NCBI RefSeq assembly: GCF_001518815.1
Contig: NZ_CP013987.1
Span: 4,362,501-4,426,500 of the forward strand
Source: Pseudomonas oryzihabitans
GTDB lineage: Bacteria; Pseudomonadota; Gammaproteobacteria; Pseudomonadales; Pseudomonadaceae
DNA length: 64,000 nucleotides
Reading direction: 5' to 3'
Every line of letters starts with the position of its first letter. Position 1 is the stretch's first letter. A model generated the notes under the pieces. The model was not told the origin of the DNA and did no database searches. It saw nothing but the letters and a program-made list of their open reading frames with translations. Shown here piece by piece: positions 16,410 to 26,337 of the stretch. Both the position numbers and the translations under genes were made by a program.

Positions 16410-17867
16410 TCAGGCCACTTCGCTGGGATCTATTCCCAGACCCTTGGCGATACCCATCCCATAGGCGGGGTCGGCCTTGAGGAAGTGACCGATCTGCCGC
16501 AGCTGGACATCGCGGGTCACCGAACCCATGGCACCGACGATGTTGCCGATCAGTAGCGCCTGCTGGTCCGCGTTCATCAGGCGGAACAGCGCACCGGCCT
16601 GGCTGTAGTAGTCCTCGTCCACCCGGTGATCGTAGCGGTCGGCGGGACCTGCGAAGTTCAGTGCGGGCTCTCGATACTGCGGCGCCTGCTTGGGCGTGTG
16701 GCCATAGCTGTTCGGCTCGTAGTTCGGCTGCGAACCACCATTGCCATCGAAGCGCATGGCACCATCCCGCTGGTTGTTGGCATAGGGGCAACGGGGGGCG
16801 TTGACCGGCAGTTGCTGGTAGTTGGTCCCCACCCGATACCGCTGGGCATCGGCGTAGGCGAATACCCGGCCCTGCAGCATGCGATCGGGCGACAGGCCTA
16901 TGCCCGGCACCACGTTGCTCGGTGCAAAGGAGGCCTGCTCCACTTCGGCAAAGTAGTTCTGCGGATTGCGGTTGAGCTCCAGCACGCCCACTTCCTGCAA
17001 CGGGTACTCCTGCTGCGACCAGACCTTGGTCACATCGAAGGGATTCTCGGCACGACCGGCTGCCTCGTGTTCGCTCATCACCTGGATGCACATCTTCCAG
17101 CGCGGGAATTCACCGCGCTCGATAGCCTGGAACAGGTCGCGCTGGCTGTAGTCCGGATCGGTACCCGCCAGGCGCGCCGCTTCGGCAGGCGCCAGGTTCT
17201 TGATCCCCTGCTGGCTCTTGAAGTGAAACTTCACGAAATGCCGCTCGCCCTGGGCGTTGATCAGGCTGAAGGTGTGGCTACCGAAGCCATGCATGAAGCG
17301 ATAGCCATCCGGAATGCCGCGATCGGAGAAGAGGATGGTCACCTGATGCAGCGACTCCGGCGACAGCGACCAAAAGTCCCACATCATCTGGGGGCTCTTC
17401 AGGTTGCTCCAGGGATCGCGTTTCTGGGTATGGATGAAGTCGGGAAACTTGAGGGGATCACGGATGAAGAACACCGGGGTGTTGTTGCCGACGATGTCCC
17501 AGTTACCTTCCTCGGTATAGAACTTCAGGGCAAAGCCACGCGGATCGCGCTCGGTATCCGCCGAGCCCCGCTCGCCACCCACGGTGGAAAAACGCAGGAT
17601 GGTCTCGGTCTGCTTGCCAACGGTGGCGAACAGCTTGGCGCTGGTCAGGTGGGTGATGTCCTGGGTGACGGTAAAGGTGCCATAGGCAGCAGAACCCTTG
17701 GCATGCACCCGGCGCTCGGGAATGACTTCCCGATTGAAATGCGCCAGCTTCTCGACCAGATGGAAGTCGTCGAGCATCAGGGGGCCACGGGGACCGGCGG
17801 TACGGGAATTCTGGTTATCGACCACCGGGATGCCGCTGGCGGTGGTGAGGATCTTGGTATCAGTCAC
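16410..17867 (-). CDS. katA: Monofunctional heme catalase KatA (clade 3)
   Basis: Catalase converts hydrogen peroxide to water and oxygen. The 485-residue protein has the distal His55 in RRVHAKG, the distal Asn in [11 protein letters not shown], and the proximal heme ligand Tyr in [14 protein letters not shown]. Length and the NADPH-site motif region fit small-subunit clade 3 catalases. I chose the GTG at 17867, which has GGGAG 8 bases upstream and gives the family's usual [12 protein letters not shown]-terminus; the ATG upstream adds 18 unrelated residues. A near-perfect palindrome lies 43 bases upstream of the start. katA is next to rplQ, as in other pseudomonads. Confidence 0.96.
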   Translation of the reverse strand: MTDTKILTTASGIPVVDNQNSRTAGPRGPLMLDDFHLVEKLAHFNREVIPERRVHAKGSAAYGTFTVTQDITHLTSAKLFATVGKQTETILRFSTVGGERGSADTERDPRGFALKFYTEEGNWDIVGNNTPVFFIRDPLKFPDFIHTQKRDPWSNLKSPQMMWDFWSLSPESLHQVTILFSDRGIPDGYRFMHGFGSHTFSLINAQGERHFVKFHFKSQQGIKNLAPAEAARLAGTDPDYSQRDLFQAIERGEFPRWKMCIQVMSEHEAAGRAENPFDVTKVWSQQEYPLQEVGVLELNRNPQNYFAEVEQASFAPSNVVPGIGLSPDRMLQGRVFAYADAQRYRVGTNYQQLPVNAPRCPYANNQRDGAMRFDGNGGSQPNYEPNSYGHTPKQAPQYREPALNFAGPADRYDHRVDEDYYSQAGALFRLMNADQQALLIGNIVGAMGSVTRDVQLRQIGHFLKADPAYGMGIAKGLGIDPSEVA

Positions 17868-17909
17868 AGGTTTTCTCCCTCTGGATCGCGTTGGCTGATC
17901 GCTTGGGAG

Positions 17910-17931
17910 AAGTATCGCCATGGCAATACTT
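17910..17931. promoter_or_regulatory. Near-perfect palindrome upstream of katA, candidate operator
   Basis: AAGTATCGCCA (17910-17920) and TGGCAATACTT (17921-17931) are reverse complements except at one position, so the dyad is 22 bases long with no spacer. It lies 43 bases before the katA GTG, in the leader or promoter region. The half-site AAGTAT-GCC does not match the OxyR pattern. A DNA-binding protein site is more likely than an RNA terminator, because no T-run follows on either strand. Confidence 0.45.
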
Positions 17932-18020
17932 TAGGACTAATTTATTGATCCTAGCACCCTGATAGAGAAAACCAGAATAATCCATATTTCTGGTGTTGCT
18001 CTAACGGAATGCCGGACATG

Positions 18021-18047
18021 AAAAAGCCGGGCAAGAGCCCGGCTTTT
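18021..18047 (-). terminator. Rho-independent terminator of the alpha operon (after rplQ)
   Basis: AAAAAGCCGGGC (18021-18032) and GCCCGGCTTTT (18037-18047) form a GC-rich stem with A/T flanks on both sides. It lies 17 bases past the rplQ stop and separates rplQ from the katA promoter region. Confidence 0.9.
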
Positions 18048-18063
18048 CCTGGAAGGCAGCTAC

Positions 18064-18453
18064 TTATTCAGCAGCTTGTTCCACAGTACCACCAACAGGG
18101 CGGTCGATCAGCTCGACGTACGCCATGGGCGCGTTGTCGCCAGCGCGGAAGCCGCACTTCAGGATGCGCAGGTAGCCACCCGGACGGTTGGCGTAGCGCT
18201 TGCCCAGGTCGTTGAACAGCTTGCCAACGGCAGCTTTCGAACGGGTACGGTCGAAAGCCAGGCGACGATTGGCGACGCTGTCTTCCTTGGCCAGGGTGAT
18301 CAGCGGCTCGGCAACGCGGCGCAGTTCCTTGGCTTTCGGCAGGGTAGTTTTGATCAGCTCGTGCTCGAACAGCGACACAGCCATGTTCTGAAACATGGCC
18401 TTGCGGTGTGCGCTCGTGCGGCTCAGATGACGACCACTTTTACGATGACGCAT
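18064..18453 (-). CDS. rplQ: 50S ribosomal protein L17
   Basis: L17 is a large-subunit protein near the exit-tunnel face. The 129-residue product starts [20 protein letters not shown] and has the [11 protein letters not shown] and [22 protein letters not shown]-type segments of the family. It ends the alpha operon (rpsM-rpsK-rpsD-rpoA-rplQ), starting 44 bases after the rpoA stop, and is followed by the terminator. Confidence 0.98.
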   Translation of the reverse strand: MRHRKSGRHLSRTSAHRKAMFQNMAVSLFEHELIKTTLPKAKELRRVAEPLITLAKEDSVANRRLAFDRTRSKAAVGKLFNDLGKRYANRPGGYLRILKCGFRAGDNAPMAYVELIDRPVGGTVEQAAE

Positions 18454-18497
18454 GATTGAAATTCCTTCCCAAACTATCGTTCGGTGAACAATGACGA

Positions 18498-19499
18498 TCA
18501 GGCAGTAGCCTTGTCGTCCTTCTTAAGGCTTGCAGGGGGCCAGTTGTCCAGGCGCATACCGAGCGACAGACCACGGGAGGCCAGGACGTCCTTGATTTCG
18601 GTCAGGGACTTCTTGCCCAGGTTCGGGGTCTTGAGCAGCTCCACTTCGGTACGCTGAATCAGGTCACCGATGTAGTAGATGTTCTCCGCCTTGAGGCAGT
18701 TGGCCGAACGAACGGTCAGTTCCAGATCGTCCACCGGACGCAGCAGGATCGGATCGATCTCGTCTTCCTGCTCGACCACGACCGGCTCGCTGTCGCCCTT
18801 GAGGTCGACAAACGCTGCCAGCTGCTGCTGCAGAATGGTAGCGGCACGGCGGATGGCTTCTTCCGGATCCAGGGTACCGTTGGTTTCCAGGTCAAGCACG
18901 AGCTTGTCCAGGTTGGTACGCTGTTCGACCCGGGCGTTTTCCACCACATAGGCCACGCGACGAACCGGGCTGAACGTAGCATCGAGCTGGAGACGACCGA
19001 TTGCGCGGGTTTCGTCTTCTTCGCTCTGACGCGCATCGGCGGGCTCATAGCCACGACCGCGCGCGATTTTCAGCTTCATGTTCAGCGAACCGTTGTCCGC
19101 CAGGTGGGCGATGACGTGCTCACCGTTGACGATCTCGACGTCGTGATCGACCTGAATGTCGGAGGCCAGAACTGGCCCCTGACCTTTCTTGCTCAGACTC
19201 AGGGTGACTTCGTCACGGCCGTGCAACTTGATGGCCAGACCCTTGAGGTTGAGCAGGATCTCGATCACGTCTTCCTGCACGCCTTCGATGGCGCTGTACT
19301 CGTGCAGAACACCGTCGATCTCTGCTTCGACTACCGCGCAGCCAGGCATGGAGGACAACAGGATACGCCGCAGCGCGTTGCCCAAGGTATGGCCGAAACC
19401 ACGCTCGAGAGGCTCGAGGGTGATCTTGGCACGGGTCTGACTAACCGCCTGCACATCGATATGGCGGGGGGTCAGGAACTCATTTACCGAACTCTGCAT
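18498..19499 (-). CDS. rpoA: DNA-directed RNA polymerase subunit alpha
   Basis: The 333-residue alpha subunit has the N-terminal assembly domain ([20 protein letters not shown], the dimerisation helix). It also has the C-terminal DNA-contact domain ([20 protein letters not shown], with the Arg of the UP-element '265 determinant'; [13 protein letters not shown]). The usual order between rpsD and rplQ is kept. Length is as expected for Pseudomonas. Confidence 0.98.
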   Translation of the reverse strand: MQSSVNEFLTPRHIDVQAVSQTRAKITLEPLERGFGHTLGNALRRILLSSMPGCAVVEAEIDGVLHEYSAIEGVQEDVIEILLNLKGLAIKLHGRDEVTLSLSKKGQGPVLASDIQVDHDVEIVNGEHVIAHLADNGSLNMKLKIARGRGYEPADARQSEEDETRAIGRLQLDATFSPVRRVAYVVENARVEQRTNLDKLVLDLETNGTLDPEEAIRRAATILQQQLAAFVDLKGDSEPVVVEQEDEIDPILLRPVDDLELTVRSANCLKAENIYYIGDLIQRTEVELLKTPNLGKKSLTEIKDVLASRGLSLGMRLDNWPPASLKKDDKATA

Positions 19500-19521
19500 G
19501 GATGCACCTACTTTCTAGCCC

Positions 19522-20142
19522 TTACTTGGAGTAGAGCTCGACAATCAGGTTTTCGTTGATGTCGGCGGAGAGATCACCACGGGCCGGCACGTTTTTGAAG
19601 GTGCCTTCCTTTTTCTCGGTGCTCACTTCGACCCACTCAACCCGGCCACGCTGGCCGCACAGCTCGAGAGCTTGAGCGATACGCAGCTGGTTTTTGGCCT
19701 TTTCACGGACCGCGACGACGTCGCCGACCTTGACCTGATAGGAGGGAATGTTAACGGTCTGACCGTTGACGGTGATCGACTTGTGGGAGACCAGCTGGCG
19801 CGATTCAGCGCGAGTGGCACCAAAGCCCATGCGATACACCACGTTGTCCAGACGGCATTCGAGCAGCTGCAGCAGGTTCTCACCGGTAGCACCCTTGCGA
19901 CGGGCAGCTTCCTGGTAGTAACCGGCGAACTGACGCTCGAGCACGCCATACATACGGCGAACTTTCTGCTTTTCACGCAGCTGCAGACCGTAGTCGGACA
20001 GACGACCGCGACGCTGACCATGCTGGCCAGGAACGGTTTCCAGCTTGCACTTCGAGTCGAGGGCACGAGCGCCGCTCTTCAGGAAGAGGTCAGTGCCTTC
20101 GCGGCGGGACAGTTTGCACTTGGGACCAATGTAACGAGCCAT
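19522..20142 (-). CDS. rpsD: 30S ribosomal protein S4
   Basis: S4 nucleates 30S assembly on 16S rRNA and is the usual autoregulator of the alpha operon. The 206-residue protein begins [20 protein letters not shown] and has the S4 RNA-binding domain ([25 protein letters not shown]). It sits between rpsK (16 bases) and rpoA (22 bases). Confidence 0.98.
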   Translation of the reverse strand: MARYIGPKCKLSRREGTDLFLKSGARALDSKCKLETVPGQHGQRRGRLSDYGLQLREKQKVRRMYGVLERQFAGYYQEAARRKGATGENLLQLLECRLDNVVYRMGFGATRAESRQLVSHKSITVNGQTVNIPSYQVKVGDVVAVREKAKNQLRIAQALELCGQRGRVEWVEVSTEKKEGTFKNVPARGDLSADINENLIVELYSK

Positions 20143-20158
20143 TTCTCACTGTCTCCTA

Positions 20159-20548
20159 TTACACGCGACGCTTCTTCGGCGGACGGCACCCGTTATGCGG
20201 GATAGGCGTCACGTCGGTGATGCTGGCGATCTTGTAACCACAGGCATTCAGGGCGCGAACAGCGGACTCACGGCCGGGGCCGGGACCTTTGACGTTCACG
20301 TCCAGATTCTTCAGACCATATTCCAGAGCAGCTTGGCCGGCACGTTCGGCAGCGATCTGCGCAGCGAACGGGGTGCTCTTACGGGAGCCACGGAAGCCGG
20401 AGCCACCGGAGGTCGCCCAAGACAACGCATTGCCCTGACGATCGGTGATGGTCACGATGGTGTTGTTGAAAGACGCGTGGATATGGGCGATGCCATCAAC
20501 CACTGTCTTTTTGACTTTCTTACGAGGACGAGCAGCAGGTTTTGCCAT
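20159..20548 (-). CDS. rpsK: 30S ribosomal protein S11
   Basis: S11 lies on the 30S platform near the E site. The 129-residue product has [40 protein letters not shown] and the C-terminal [18 protein letters not shown], all diagnostic. It is the second gene of the alpha operon, 30 bases after rpsM. Confidence 0.98.
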
Positions 20549-20578
20549 GACTAGATTCCTGTCGATTCGCGGATGCGA

Positions 20579-20935
20579 TTACTTGCGGATCGGCTTGCGC
20601 GGGCCCTTACGGGTACGGGCATTGGTCTTGGTACGCTGACCACGGACCGGCAGACCACGGCGGTGACGCAGACCGCGGTAGCAACCCAGATCCATCAGGC
20701 GCTTGATGTTCATGTTGATTTCGCGGCGCAGGTCACCCTCGGTGAGGATTTTGGCGACCTCGTTACGCAGCTGATCGACCTGCTCGTCGCTCAGTTCTTT
20801 GATCTTGACGGTCGGCTCGATGCCGGTGGCCGCGCAGATCTTCTGAGAGGTGGTGCGACCGACACCATAGATGTAGGTCAGCGAGATAACAGTATGTTTG
20901 TTATCTGGAATGTTGACGCCTGCAATACGGGCCAT
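20579..20935 (-). CDS. rpsM: 30S ribosomal protein S13
   Basis: S13 forms intersubunit bridges and touches P-site tRNA. The 118-residue product begins [14 protein letters not shown] and has the helix-two-turn-helix [19 protein letters not shown] and [20 protein letters not shown]. It is the first gene of the alpha operon, preceded by its own predicted promoter at 20994-21022. Confidence 0.98.
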   Translation of the reverse strand: MARIAGVNIPDNKHTVISLTYIYGVGRTTSQKICAATGIEPTVKIKELSDEQVDQLRNEVAKILTEGDLRREINMNIKRLMDLGCYRGLRHRRGLPVRGQRTKTNARTRKGPRKPIRK

Positions 20936-20993
20936 TCAGAAAAACTCCAATTGACAGCTACCGACGCCCCGGAAGCCAAGAAAAGGGCGCGCG

Positions 20994-21022
20994 ATATTAA
21001 CGCTGTAGGAACAAATGATCAA
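20994..21022 (-). promoter_or_regulatory. Predicted sigma70 promoter of the alpha operon (rpsM-rplQ)
   Basis: On the minus strand TTGATC (21017-21022) and TAATAT (20994-20999) are separated by exactly 17 bases. The expected start is near 20987, about 50 bases before the rpsM ATG. The -35 box overlaps the 3' arm of the hairpin at 21021-21048. Confidence 0.6.
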
Positions 21023-21048
21023 CCCGGCAGCACACTAGCTGCCGGGTT
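21021..21048 (-). terminator. Hairpin between rpmJ and rpsM (terminator or attenuator)
   Basis: AACCCGGCAG (21021-21030) is a perfect 10-bp complement of CTGCCGGGTT (21039-21048) around an 8-base loop. Downstream in the minus-strand RNA comes GATCATTTGTT, which has only a weak U-run, so termination may be partial. It lies between the spc and alpha operons. Confidence 0.65.
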
Positions 21049-21065
21049 AGACGCGTGGTTCACAC

Positions 21066-21182
21066 TCAGCCTTGGCGCTGCTTGTGACGCGGTTCAGCGC
21101 TGCAGATCACGCGTACGACGCCTTCGCGACGAATGATCTTGCAGTTACGGCACAGCTTCTTGACCGATGCACGAACTTTCAT
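21066..21182 (-). CDS. rpmJ: 50S ribosomal protein L36
   Basis: The 38-residue protein [20 protein letters not shown]... is too short for most gene finders but unmistakable. It keeps the zinc ligands (Cys11, Cys14, Cys27 and a following His), so it is the C+ form. It sits directly after secY (30-base gap) and ends the spc operon. Confidence 0.96.
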
Positions 21183-21212
21183 GACAACTCCTCTAACCTT
21201 ACGGGTAACGGA

Positions 21213-22544
21213 TCAGCGCATCATGCCGCTGCCGTATCCCTTCAGGTTGGCTTTCTTCATCAGGGACTCGTATTGATGAGATACGAGATGGGATTGGACC
21301 TGAGACATGAAGTCCATGACCACTACCACCACGATCAGCAACGAGGTCCCGCCGAGATAGAACGGCACGTTCGCCGCGACCACCAGGAACTGGGGCAACA
21401 AGCACACCGCCGTCATGTACAGGGCACCGAACATGGTCAGACGGGTCAGCACGCCATCGATATAGCGTGCGGACTGCTCACCAGGACGGATACCCGGAAT
21501 GAACGCGCCGGATTTCTTCAGGTTCTCAGCCACGTCTTTTGGGTTGAACATCAGCGCCGTATAGAAGAAGCAGAAGAAAATGATCCCTGCACTAAACAGC
21601 AAGATGTTCAGCGGCTGACCGGGAGCGATGGCCTGAGCCACGTCCTGCAACCAGCCGAGCCCTTCGGACTGACCGAACCACGAACCGAGCGACGCCGGGA
21701 ACAGCAGGATGCTACTGGCGAAGATCGCCGGAATGACACCGGCCATGTTCACCTTGAGCGGCAGATGGCTGTTCTGCGCAGCGAAGACCTTGCGGCCCTG
21801 CTGACGCTTGGCGTAGTGCACAGCGATACGACGCTGCCCACGCTCGATGAACACCACGAAGGCAATGATGGCGACCGCCACCACACCGACCATGATCAGT
21901 GCGAAGATGTTGATATCGCCCTGCCGTGCCGACTCGAAGGACTGACCGATGGCGCGAGGCAAGCCCGCGACGATGCCGGCGAAGATCAGCATCGAGATGC
22001 CATTGCCGATACCGCGCTCGGTGATCTGCTCACCCAGCCACATCATGAACAGAGCGCCGGCGACAAAGGTGGTGACAGCAACGAAATAGAAGCTGAAGCC
22101 CACGCTGAACGCGACGCCCTGACTGGCGAGTCCTACCGACATCCCGGTGGCCTGAACGAGCGCCAGAACCAGCGTGCCGTAACGGGTGTACTGGCTGATC
22201 TTGCGACGACCAGACTCACCCTCTTTCTTCAATTGCTCCAGCTGTGGGCTGATCGCGGTAAGCAGCTGCATGATGATCGATGCCGAGATGTACGGCATGA
22301 TCCCCAGTGCAAAGATGCTCATCCGCTCCAGCGCACCACCGGAGAACATGTTGAAGAGGCTAAGAATGGTCCCCTCGTTCTGCCTGAACAGTGCGGCCAG
22401 CTGATCGGGATTGATACCCGGAACAGGGATGTGCGCACCGATCCTGTAGACGATGATCGCCAGGAACAGGAATCGGAGGCGGGTCCACAGCTCGGACATA
22501 CCACCGGTTTTGCTGAGCGCAGAGAGAGCACCTTGCTTAGCCAT
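21213..22544 (-). CDS. secY: Protein translocase subunit SecY
   Basis: SecY is the channel of the Sec translocon in the inner membrane. The 443-residue protein has the ten expected membrane helices, for example [20 protein letters not shown] (first) and [20 protein letters not shown] (last). The conserved cytoplasmic loop [19 protein letters not shown] is present. It starts immediately after the rplO stop with no gap. Confidence 0.98.
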   Translation of the reverse strand: MAKQGALSALSKTGGMSELWTRLRFLFLAIIVYRIGAHIPVPGINPDQLAALFRQNEGTILSLFNMFSGGALERMSIFALGIMPYISASIIMQLLTAISPQLEQLKKEGESGRRKISQYTRYGTLVLALVQATGMSVGLASQGVAFSVGFSFYFVAVTTFVAGALFMMWLGEQITERGIGNGISMLIFAGIVAGLPRAIGQSFESARQGDINIFALIMVGVVAVAIIAFVVFIERGQRRIAVHYAKRQQGRKVFAAQNSHLPLKVNMAGVIPAIFASSILLFPASLGSWFGQSEGLGWLQDVAQAIAPGQPLNILLFSAGIIFFCFFYTALMFNPKDVAENLKKSGAFIPGIRPGEQSARYIDGVLTRLTMFGALYMTAVCLLPQFLVVAANVPFYLGGTSLLIVVVVVMDFMSQVQSHLVSHQYESLMKKANLKGYGSGMMR

Positions 22545-22979
22545 TTATTCCTCGATCTTGCCGCCAGCTGCTTCGATGGCTGCACGTGCGCCCTTGGTGG
22601 CACCAATGCCCTTCAGGGTGACGGCACGAGTGACGTCGCCGGACAGCACAACCTTGACACGCTTGATGTCGCGGCTGATCACGTTGGCGTCTTTCAGCGC
22701 CTGCAGATCGACCACATCTACATCGACCTTGGCCAGCTCGGAGGTACGAACCTCGGCGCGGTCCAGGGCTTTCAGCGATACGAAGCCGAACTTCGGCAGA
22801 CGACGGTGCAGCGGCTGCTGGCCACCCTCGAAACCGGGGGCAACCTTGCCACCGGAGCGGGAGGTCAGACCCTTGTGGCCGCGGCCACCGGTCTTGCCCA
22901 GGCCGCTACCGATACCACGACCGGGACGCAGCTTCTCGCGGCGAGCGCCGGGAGCGGAACGCAGATCGTTCAATTTCAT
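22545..22979 (-). CDS. rplO: 50S ribosomal protein L15
   Basis: The 144-residue protein begins [20 protein letters not shown] and carries the glycine-rich [18 protein letters not shown] segment that threads into 23S rRNA. It lies between rpmD (3 bases) and secY (0 bases) in the standard spc order. Confidence 0.98.
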   Translation of the reverse strand: MKLNDLRSAPGARREKLRPGRGIGSGLGKTGGRGHKGLTSRSGGKVAPGFEGGQQPLHRRLPKFGFVSLKALDRAEVRTSELAKVDVDVVDLQALKDANVISRDIKRVKVVLSGDVTRAVTLKGIGATKGARAAIEAAGGKIEE

Positions 22980-22982
22980 GAC

Positions 22983-23165
22983 TTAACCCTCCACACGCAG
23001 AAGGTAGTAGGCCTTGTTAATCATGCCGCGATTCTCAGGGGTGTCCTGAACTTCGACGGTATGATTGATGCGACGCAGGCCGAGACCCTTGACGCAAGCC
23101 TTGTGATTGGCCAGACGGCCATGGACGCTCTTGATCAGCGTGACCTTTACGGTTGCATTAGCCAT
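22983..23165 (-). CDS. rpmD: 50S ribosomal protein L30
   Basis: The 60-residue product [20 protein letters not shown]... is the short bacterial L30, with the [20 protein letters not shown] motif. It starts 2 bases after the rpsE stop. Confidence 0.97.
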   Translation of the reverse strand: MANATVKVTLIKSVHGRLANHKACVKGLGLRRINHTVEVQDTPENRGMINKAYYLLRVEG

Positions 23166-23167
23166 GA

Positions 23168-23668
23168 TCAGAGGATCTCCTCGACGCTCTTGCCACGCTT
23201 GGCAGCAACAGCTTCCGGCGCCTGCATGTGCTTGAGACCTTCAAAGGTCGCATACACCACGTTTACCGGGTTGGTGGAGCCGTAGCACTTGGCCAGGACG
23301 TTCTGCACACCGGCCACTTCCAGCACGGCGCGCATGGCACCGCCAGCGATGATGCCGGTACCGTCGGAAGCGGGCTGCATGTACACCTTGGAGGCGCCAT
23401 GGGCAGCCTTGACCGGGTACTGCAGAGTGGTGCCGTTCAGATCCACCTGGATCATGTTGCGGCGAGCAGCTTCCATAGCCTTCTGGATAGCGGCAGGCAC
23501 TTCACGCGCCTTGCCACGGCCGAAGCCAACGCGGCCTTTGCCATCGCCAACCACGGTCAGAGCGGTGAAGGCAAAGATACGGCCGCCTTTCACGGTTTTG
23601 GCTACGCGGTTAACTTGAACCAGCTTCTCGATGTAGCCTTCGTCGCGCTTTTGATCGTTATTTGACAT
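23168..23668 (-). CDS. rpsE: 30S ribosomal protein S5
   Basis: S5 helps decoding fidelity and, with S3 and S4, mRNA entry. The 166-residue protein has the double-stranded-RNA-binding-like N-domain ([35 protein letters not shown]) and the C-domain [20 protein letters not shown]. The position between rplR and rpmD is standard. Confidence 0.98.
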   Translation of the reverse strand: MSNNDQKRDEGYIEKLVQVNRVAKTVKGGRIFAFTALTVVGDGKGRVGFGRGKAREVPAAIQKAMEAARRNMIQVDLNGTTLQYPVKAAHGASKVYMQPASDGTGIIAGGAMRAVLEVAGVQNVLAKCYGSTNPVNVVYATFEGLKHMQAPEAVAAKRGKSVEEIL

Positions 23669-23671
23669 GAC

Positions 23672-24022
23672 TTAGAACTCCAGCCCGCCTTCACGAGCAG
23701 CGTCGGCCAGCGCCTTGACGCGACCATGGTACTTGAAGCCAGAACGGTCAAAGGCCACCTGGGTAACGCCAGCGGCCTTGGCACGCTCGGCGACCAGCAG
23801 ACCAACTTTCTTGGCCGCCTCGACGTTGCTGGTAGCGCTCTCGCGCAGTTCTTTGTCCAGCGTAGAAGCACTGGCCAGGACCTTGCCGCCGTCGGCCGCG
23901 ATGACCTGGGCATAGATGTGCTGGGAAGAGCGGTACACGCACAGACGGACCACTTCCAGTTCGCGCATCTTCAGGCGAGCCTTGCGAGCGCGACGCAGTC
24001 GGGTTTCTTTCTTGACGGTCAT
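23672..24022 (-). CDS. rplR: 50S ribosomal protein L18
   Basis: L18 binds 5S rRNA. The 116-residue product begins with a basic arm ([20 protein letters not shown]) and has [13 protein letters not shown] and the C-terminal [20 protein letters not shown]. It lies 10 bases after rplF and 3 before rpsE. Confidence 0.98.
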   Translation of the reverse strand: MTVKKETRLRRARKARLKMRELEVVRLCVYRSSQHIYAQVIAADGGKVLASASTLDKELRESATSNVEAAKKVGLLVAERAKAAGVTQVAFDRSGFKYHGRVKALADAAREGGLEF

Positions 24023-24032
24023 TTGCTATGCC

Positions 24033-24566
24033 CTACTTTTTCTTGGCTTCTTTACGGTGGACGACTTCGTCGGCATACCGTACACCCTTGCCCTTGTAAG
24101 GCTCTGGCGGACGGAAACCACGAATCTCAGCCGCGACCTGGCCGACCAGCTGCTTGTCGATACCCTTGATCAGGATTTCGGTCTGGTTGGGGGTTTCTGC
24201 GGTGATGCCTTGCGGCAGGTCGTAGTCCACGGGGTGAGAGAAGCCCAGAGCGAGGTTCAGCACCTGACCTTTGGCCTGGGCCTTGTAGCCCACACCGACC
24301 AGTTGCAGCTTGCGCTCGAAGCCCTGGCTGACGCCGACTACCATGTTGTTGACCAGGGCACGGGTAGTGCCGGCCATCGCACGGGTCTGCTGATCACCAT
24401 TGCGAGCAGCGAAACGCAGCTCACCGGACTCTTGGGTGACTTCAACGGACGGATGGACCTTCAGTTCCAGAGCGCCCTTGGCACCCTTGATCGAAAGAGC
24501 CTGACCGGCCAGATTAACTTCGACGCCTGCAGGCAGTCTTACAGGGTTTTTAGCAACGCGAGACAT
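24033..24566 (-). CDS. rplF: 50S ribosomal protein L6
   Basis: L6 sits near the GTPase-associated centre. The 177-residue protein starts [18 protein letters not shown] after Met. It has the two alpha/beta repeats of the family, ending with [20 protein letters not shown] and a lysine-rich tail. Confidence 0.98.
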   Translation of the reverse strand: MSRVAKNPVRLPAGVEVNLAGQALSIKGAKGALELKVHPSVEVTQESGELRFAARNGDQQTRAMAGTTRALVNNMVVGVSQGFERKLQLVGVGYKAQAKGQVLNLALGFSHPVDYDLPQGITAETPNQTEILIKGIDKQLVGQVAAEIRGFRPPEPYKGKGVRYADEVVHRKEAKKK

Positions 24567-24577
24567 GCTGATTCCCC

Positions 24578-24970
24578 TTAGAAGACTGTGCAGAGCACTT
24601 CGCCGCCAACACCAGCAGCACGGGCTGCGCGATCAGTCATCACACCTTTGTTGGTGGAAACGATCGACACGCCCAGACCACCACGCACTTTCGGCAGCTG
24701 GTCAACGGCTTTGTACTGGCGCAGACCGGGACGGCTGCTACGCTTCAGTTCTTCGATGACAGGCTTGCCTTCGAAGTACTTCAGCTCGATGGACAGCGAC
24801 GGCTTGGATTCCGCGCTGACCTGAAAATCCGCGATGTAACCTTCGTCCTTGAGGACTTTGGCAACGGCAGCCTTCAGCTTGGAAGAAGGCATGCTCACAA
24901 CGGCCTTTTCAGCCATCTGGGCATTACGGATACGAGTTAGCATGTCTGCTAACGGGTCCTGCATACTCAT
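24578..24970 (-). CDS. rpsH: 30S ribosomal protein S8
   Basis: S8 binds the central domain of 16S rRNA; in E. coli it also represses the spc operon. The 130-residue protein begins [20 protein letters not shown] and ends [23 protein letters not shown] 162-base gap separates it from rpsN upstream, unusually long for this operon, and holds a hairpin and a predicted promoter. Confidence 0.98.
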   Translation of the reverse strand: MSMQDPLADMLTRIRNAQMAEKAVVSMPSSKLKAAVAKVLKDEGYIADFQVSAESKPSLSIELKYFEGKPVIEELKRSSRPGLRQYKAVDQLPKVRGGLGVSIVSTNKGVMTDRAARAAGVGGEVLCTVF

Positions 24971-25055
24971 GGGCTATTAGCTCCTAATACAGAAATTGAG
25001 CCTACCGGCTCTCAAAATCGCCCCTCGGCAATAGGCCGATTCGGGCGAGCCGAGC

Positions 25056-25084
25056 ATTCTAGAGATCGGCCTGAAACGAATCAA
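25056..25084 (-). promoter_or_regulatory. Predicted internal promoter of the spc operon, before rpsH
   Basis: On the minus strand TTGATT (25079-25084) and TAGAAT (25056-25061) are separated by exactly 17 bases. The -35 box is part of the 3' arm of the preceding hairpin. The leader to rpsH would be about 80 bases and can start with a CTCGGC/GCCGAG hairpin (25024-25029 with 25049-25054). Confidence 0.6.
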
Positions 25085-25105
25085 GCCCCAAAAGGGGCTT
25101 GATTC
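25078..25105 (-). terminator. Hairpin between rpsN and rpsH
   Basis: GAATCAAGCCCC (25078-25089) pairs perfectly over 12 bases with GGGGCTTGATTC (25094-25105) around a 4-base loop. In the minus-strand RNA it is followed by GTTTCAGG, a weak U-tract. It may terminate part of the rpsN transcripts before the new promoter. Confidence 0.65.
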
Positions 25106-25132
25106 AATTACCGCGATGAAAGGCGCTAGCTG

Positions 25133-25438
25133 TTACCAGCTGGCCTTCACCAGGCCGGGCACGTCACCGCGCATGGCTGCTTCACGCAGCTTGATGCGGG
25201 ACAGACCGAACTTGCGGTACACGCCATGCGGACGACCGGTCAGGCGGCAGCGGTTACGCATGCGGCTAGCGCTGGCGTCACGGGGCTGCTTTTGCAGGGC
25301 GACCTGGGCATTCCAACGATCCTCGGGGGAGGCGTTGACATTACCGATGGTCGCCTTCAGCTCGGCGCGCTTCTTGGCGTACTTGGCAACCGTCTGCTGA
25401 CGCTTCAGCTCGCGGTTAATCATGCTTTGCTTAGCCAT
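25133..25438 (-). CDS. rpsN: 30S ribosomal protein S14 (zinc-independent form)
   Basis: The 101-residue protein [20 protein letters not shown]... is the long C- form: it has a single cysteine and no CxxC pairs. It ends with [21 protein letters not shown], the conserved S14 core. It is followed by a 162-base gap before rpsH. Confidence 0.98.
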   Translation of the reverse strand: MAKQSMINRELKRQQTVAKYAKKRAELKATIGNVNASPEDRWNAQVALQKQPRDASASRMRNRCRLTGRPHGVYRKFGLSRIKLREAAMRGDVPGLVKASW

Positions 25439-25451
25439 CTGAAGACCTCAA

Positions 25452-25991
25452 TCAGTTACGGAACGGGAAGTTGAACGCGCGCAGCAGCGCACGGCCTTCC
25501 TCGTCGGTACGAGCGGTGGTGGTCAGGGTGATGTCCATACCACGCAGCGCATCGATCTTGTCGTAATCGATTTCCGGGAAGATGATCTGCTCTTTCACGC
25601 CCATGCTGTAGTTGCCACGACCATCGAAGGACTTGGCATTCAGGCCGCGGAAGTCACGCACGCGCGGCAGGGAGATGGACAGCAGACGATCCAGGAATTC
25701 GTACATGCGATCGCTACGCAGGGTCACCTTGACGCCGATCGGCCAGCCTTCGCGAATCTTGAAGCCAGCAATGGAGTTGCGGGCATAAGTCACGACCGGC
25801 TTTTGACCAGCGATCTTTTCCAGGTCAGCTACAGCGTTGTCGATGATCTTCTTGTCACCGACTGCTTCGCCCAGACCCATGTTCAAGGTGATCTTGGTGA
25901 TACGCGGAACTTCCATCACGTTACCCAGCTGAAGCTGCTCTTTCAGCTTGGGCGCGATTTCCTTCCGATAAATCTCTTTCAATCGAGCCAT
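25452..25991 (-). CDS. rplE: 50S ribosomal protein L5
   Basis: L5 carries 5S rRNA and contacts P-site tRNA. The 179-residue protein has [20 protein letters not shown], the [18 protein letters not shown] loop and [20 protein letters not shown]. It starts 19 bases after rplX. Confidence 0.98.
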   Translation of the reverse strand: MARLKEIYRKEIAPKLKEQLQLGNVMEVPRITKITLNMGLGEAVGDKKIIDNAVADLEKIAGQKPVVTYARNSIAGFKIREGWPIGVKVTLRSDRMYEFLDRLLSISLPRVRDFRGLNAKSFDGRGNYSMGVKEQIIFPEIDYDKIDALRGMDITLTTTARTDEEGRALLRAFNFPFRN

Positions 25992-26010
25992 GGTGATCTA
26001 CCTAGCAGCT

Positions 26011-26325
26011 TCAGGCCTGGACCGCTTTTTGGGTCGACTTGAAGATACGAATCTTCTTGCCGTCTTCGACTTTGAAACCAACGCGGTCAGCCTTGTTGGT
26101 CTCGGAGTTGAAAATGGCAACGTTGGAGACATGCAGAGGGGCTTCTTTCTCTACGATGCCACCCTGAACGCCCAGCATGGGGTTGGGCTTGGTGTGGCGC
26201 TTGACCAGGTTGACCCCACCAACGACCAGACGGTCATCGGCGAGCACCTTCAGCACCTTGCCACGTTTGCCCTTGTCCTTGCCGGCAATGACGATTACCT
26301 CGTCTTCACGACGAATCTTTTGCAT
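26011..26325 (-). CDS. rplX: 50S ribosomal protein L24
   Basis: L24 initiates 50S assembly. The 104-residue product begins [20 protein letters not shown], the KOW motif typical of L24, and ends with a short alanine tail. It lies 12 bases after rplN. Confidence 0.97.
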   Translation of the reverse strand: MQKIRREDEVIVIAGKDKGKRGKVLKVLADDRLVVGGVNLVKRHTKPNPMLGVQGGIVEKEAPLHVSNVAIFNSETNKADRVGFKVEDGKKIRIFKSTQKAVQA

Positions 26326-26337
26326 GTCGGCTACTCC

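Noticed and set aside
17868-18020. OxyR site upstream of katA
   Set aside because: Only one CTAT-N7-CTAG pair resembles the ATAG/CTAT pattern; the other half-sites do not match, so OxyR control cannot be read from the sequence.
21072-23285. 737-codon plus-strand frame opposite secY-rplO-rpmD
   Set aside because: It crosses three convincingly coded minus-strand genes and is only their shadow.
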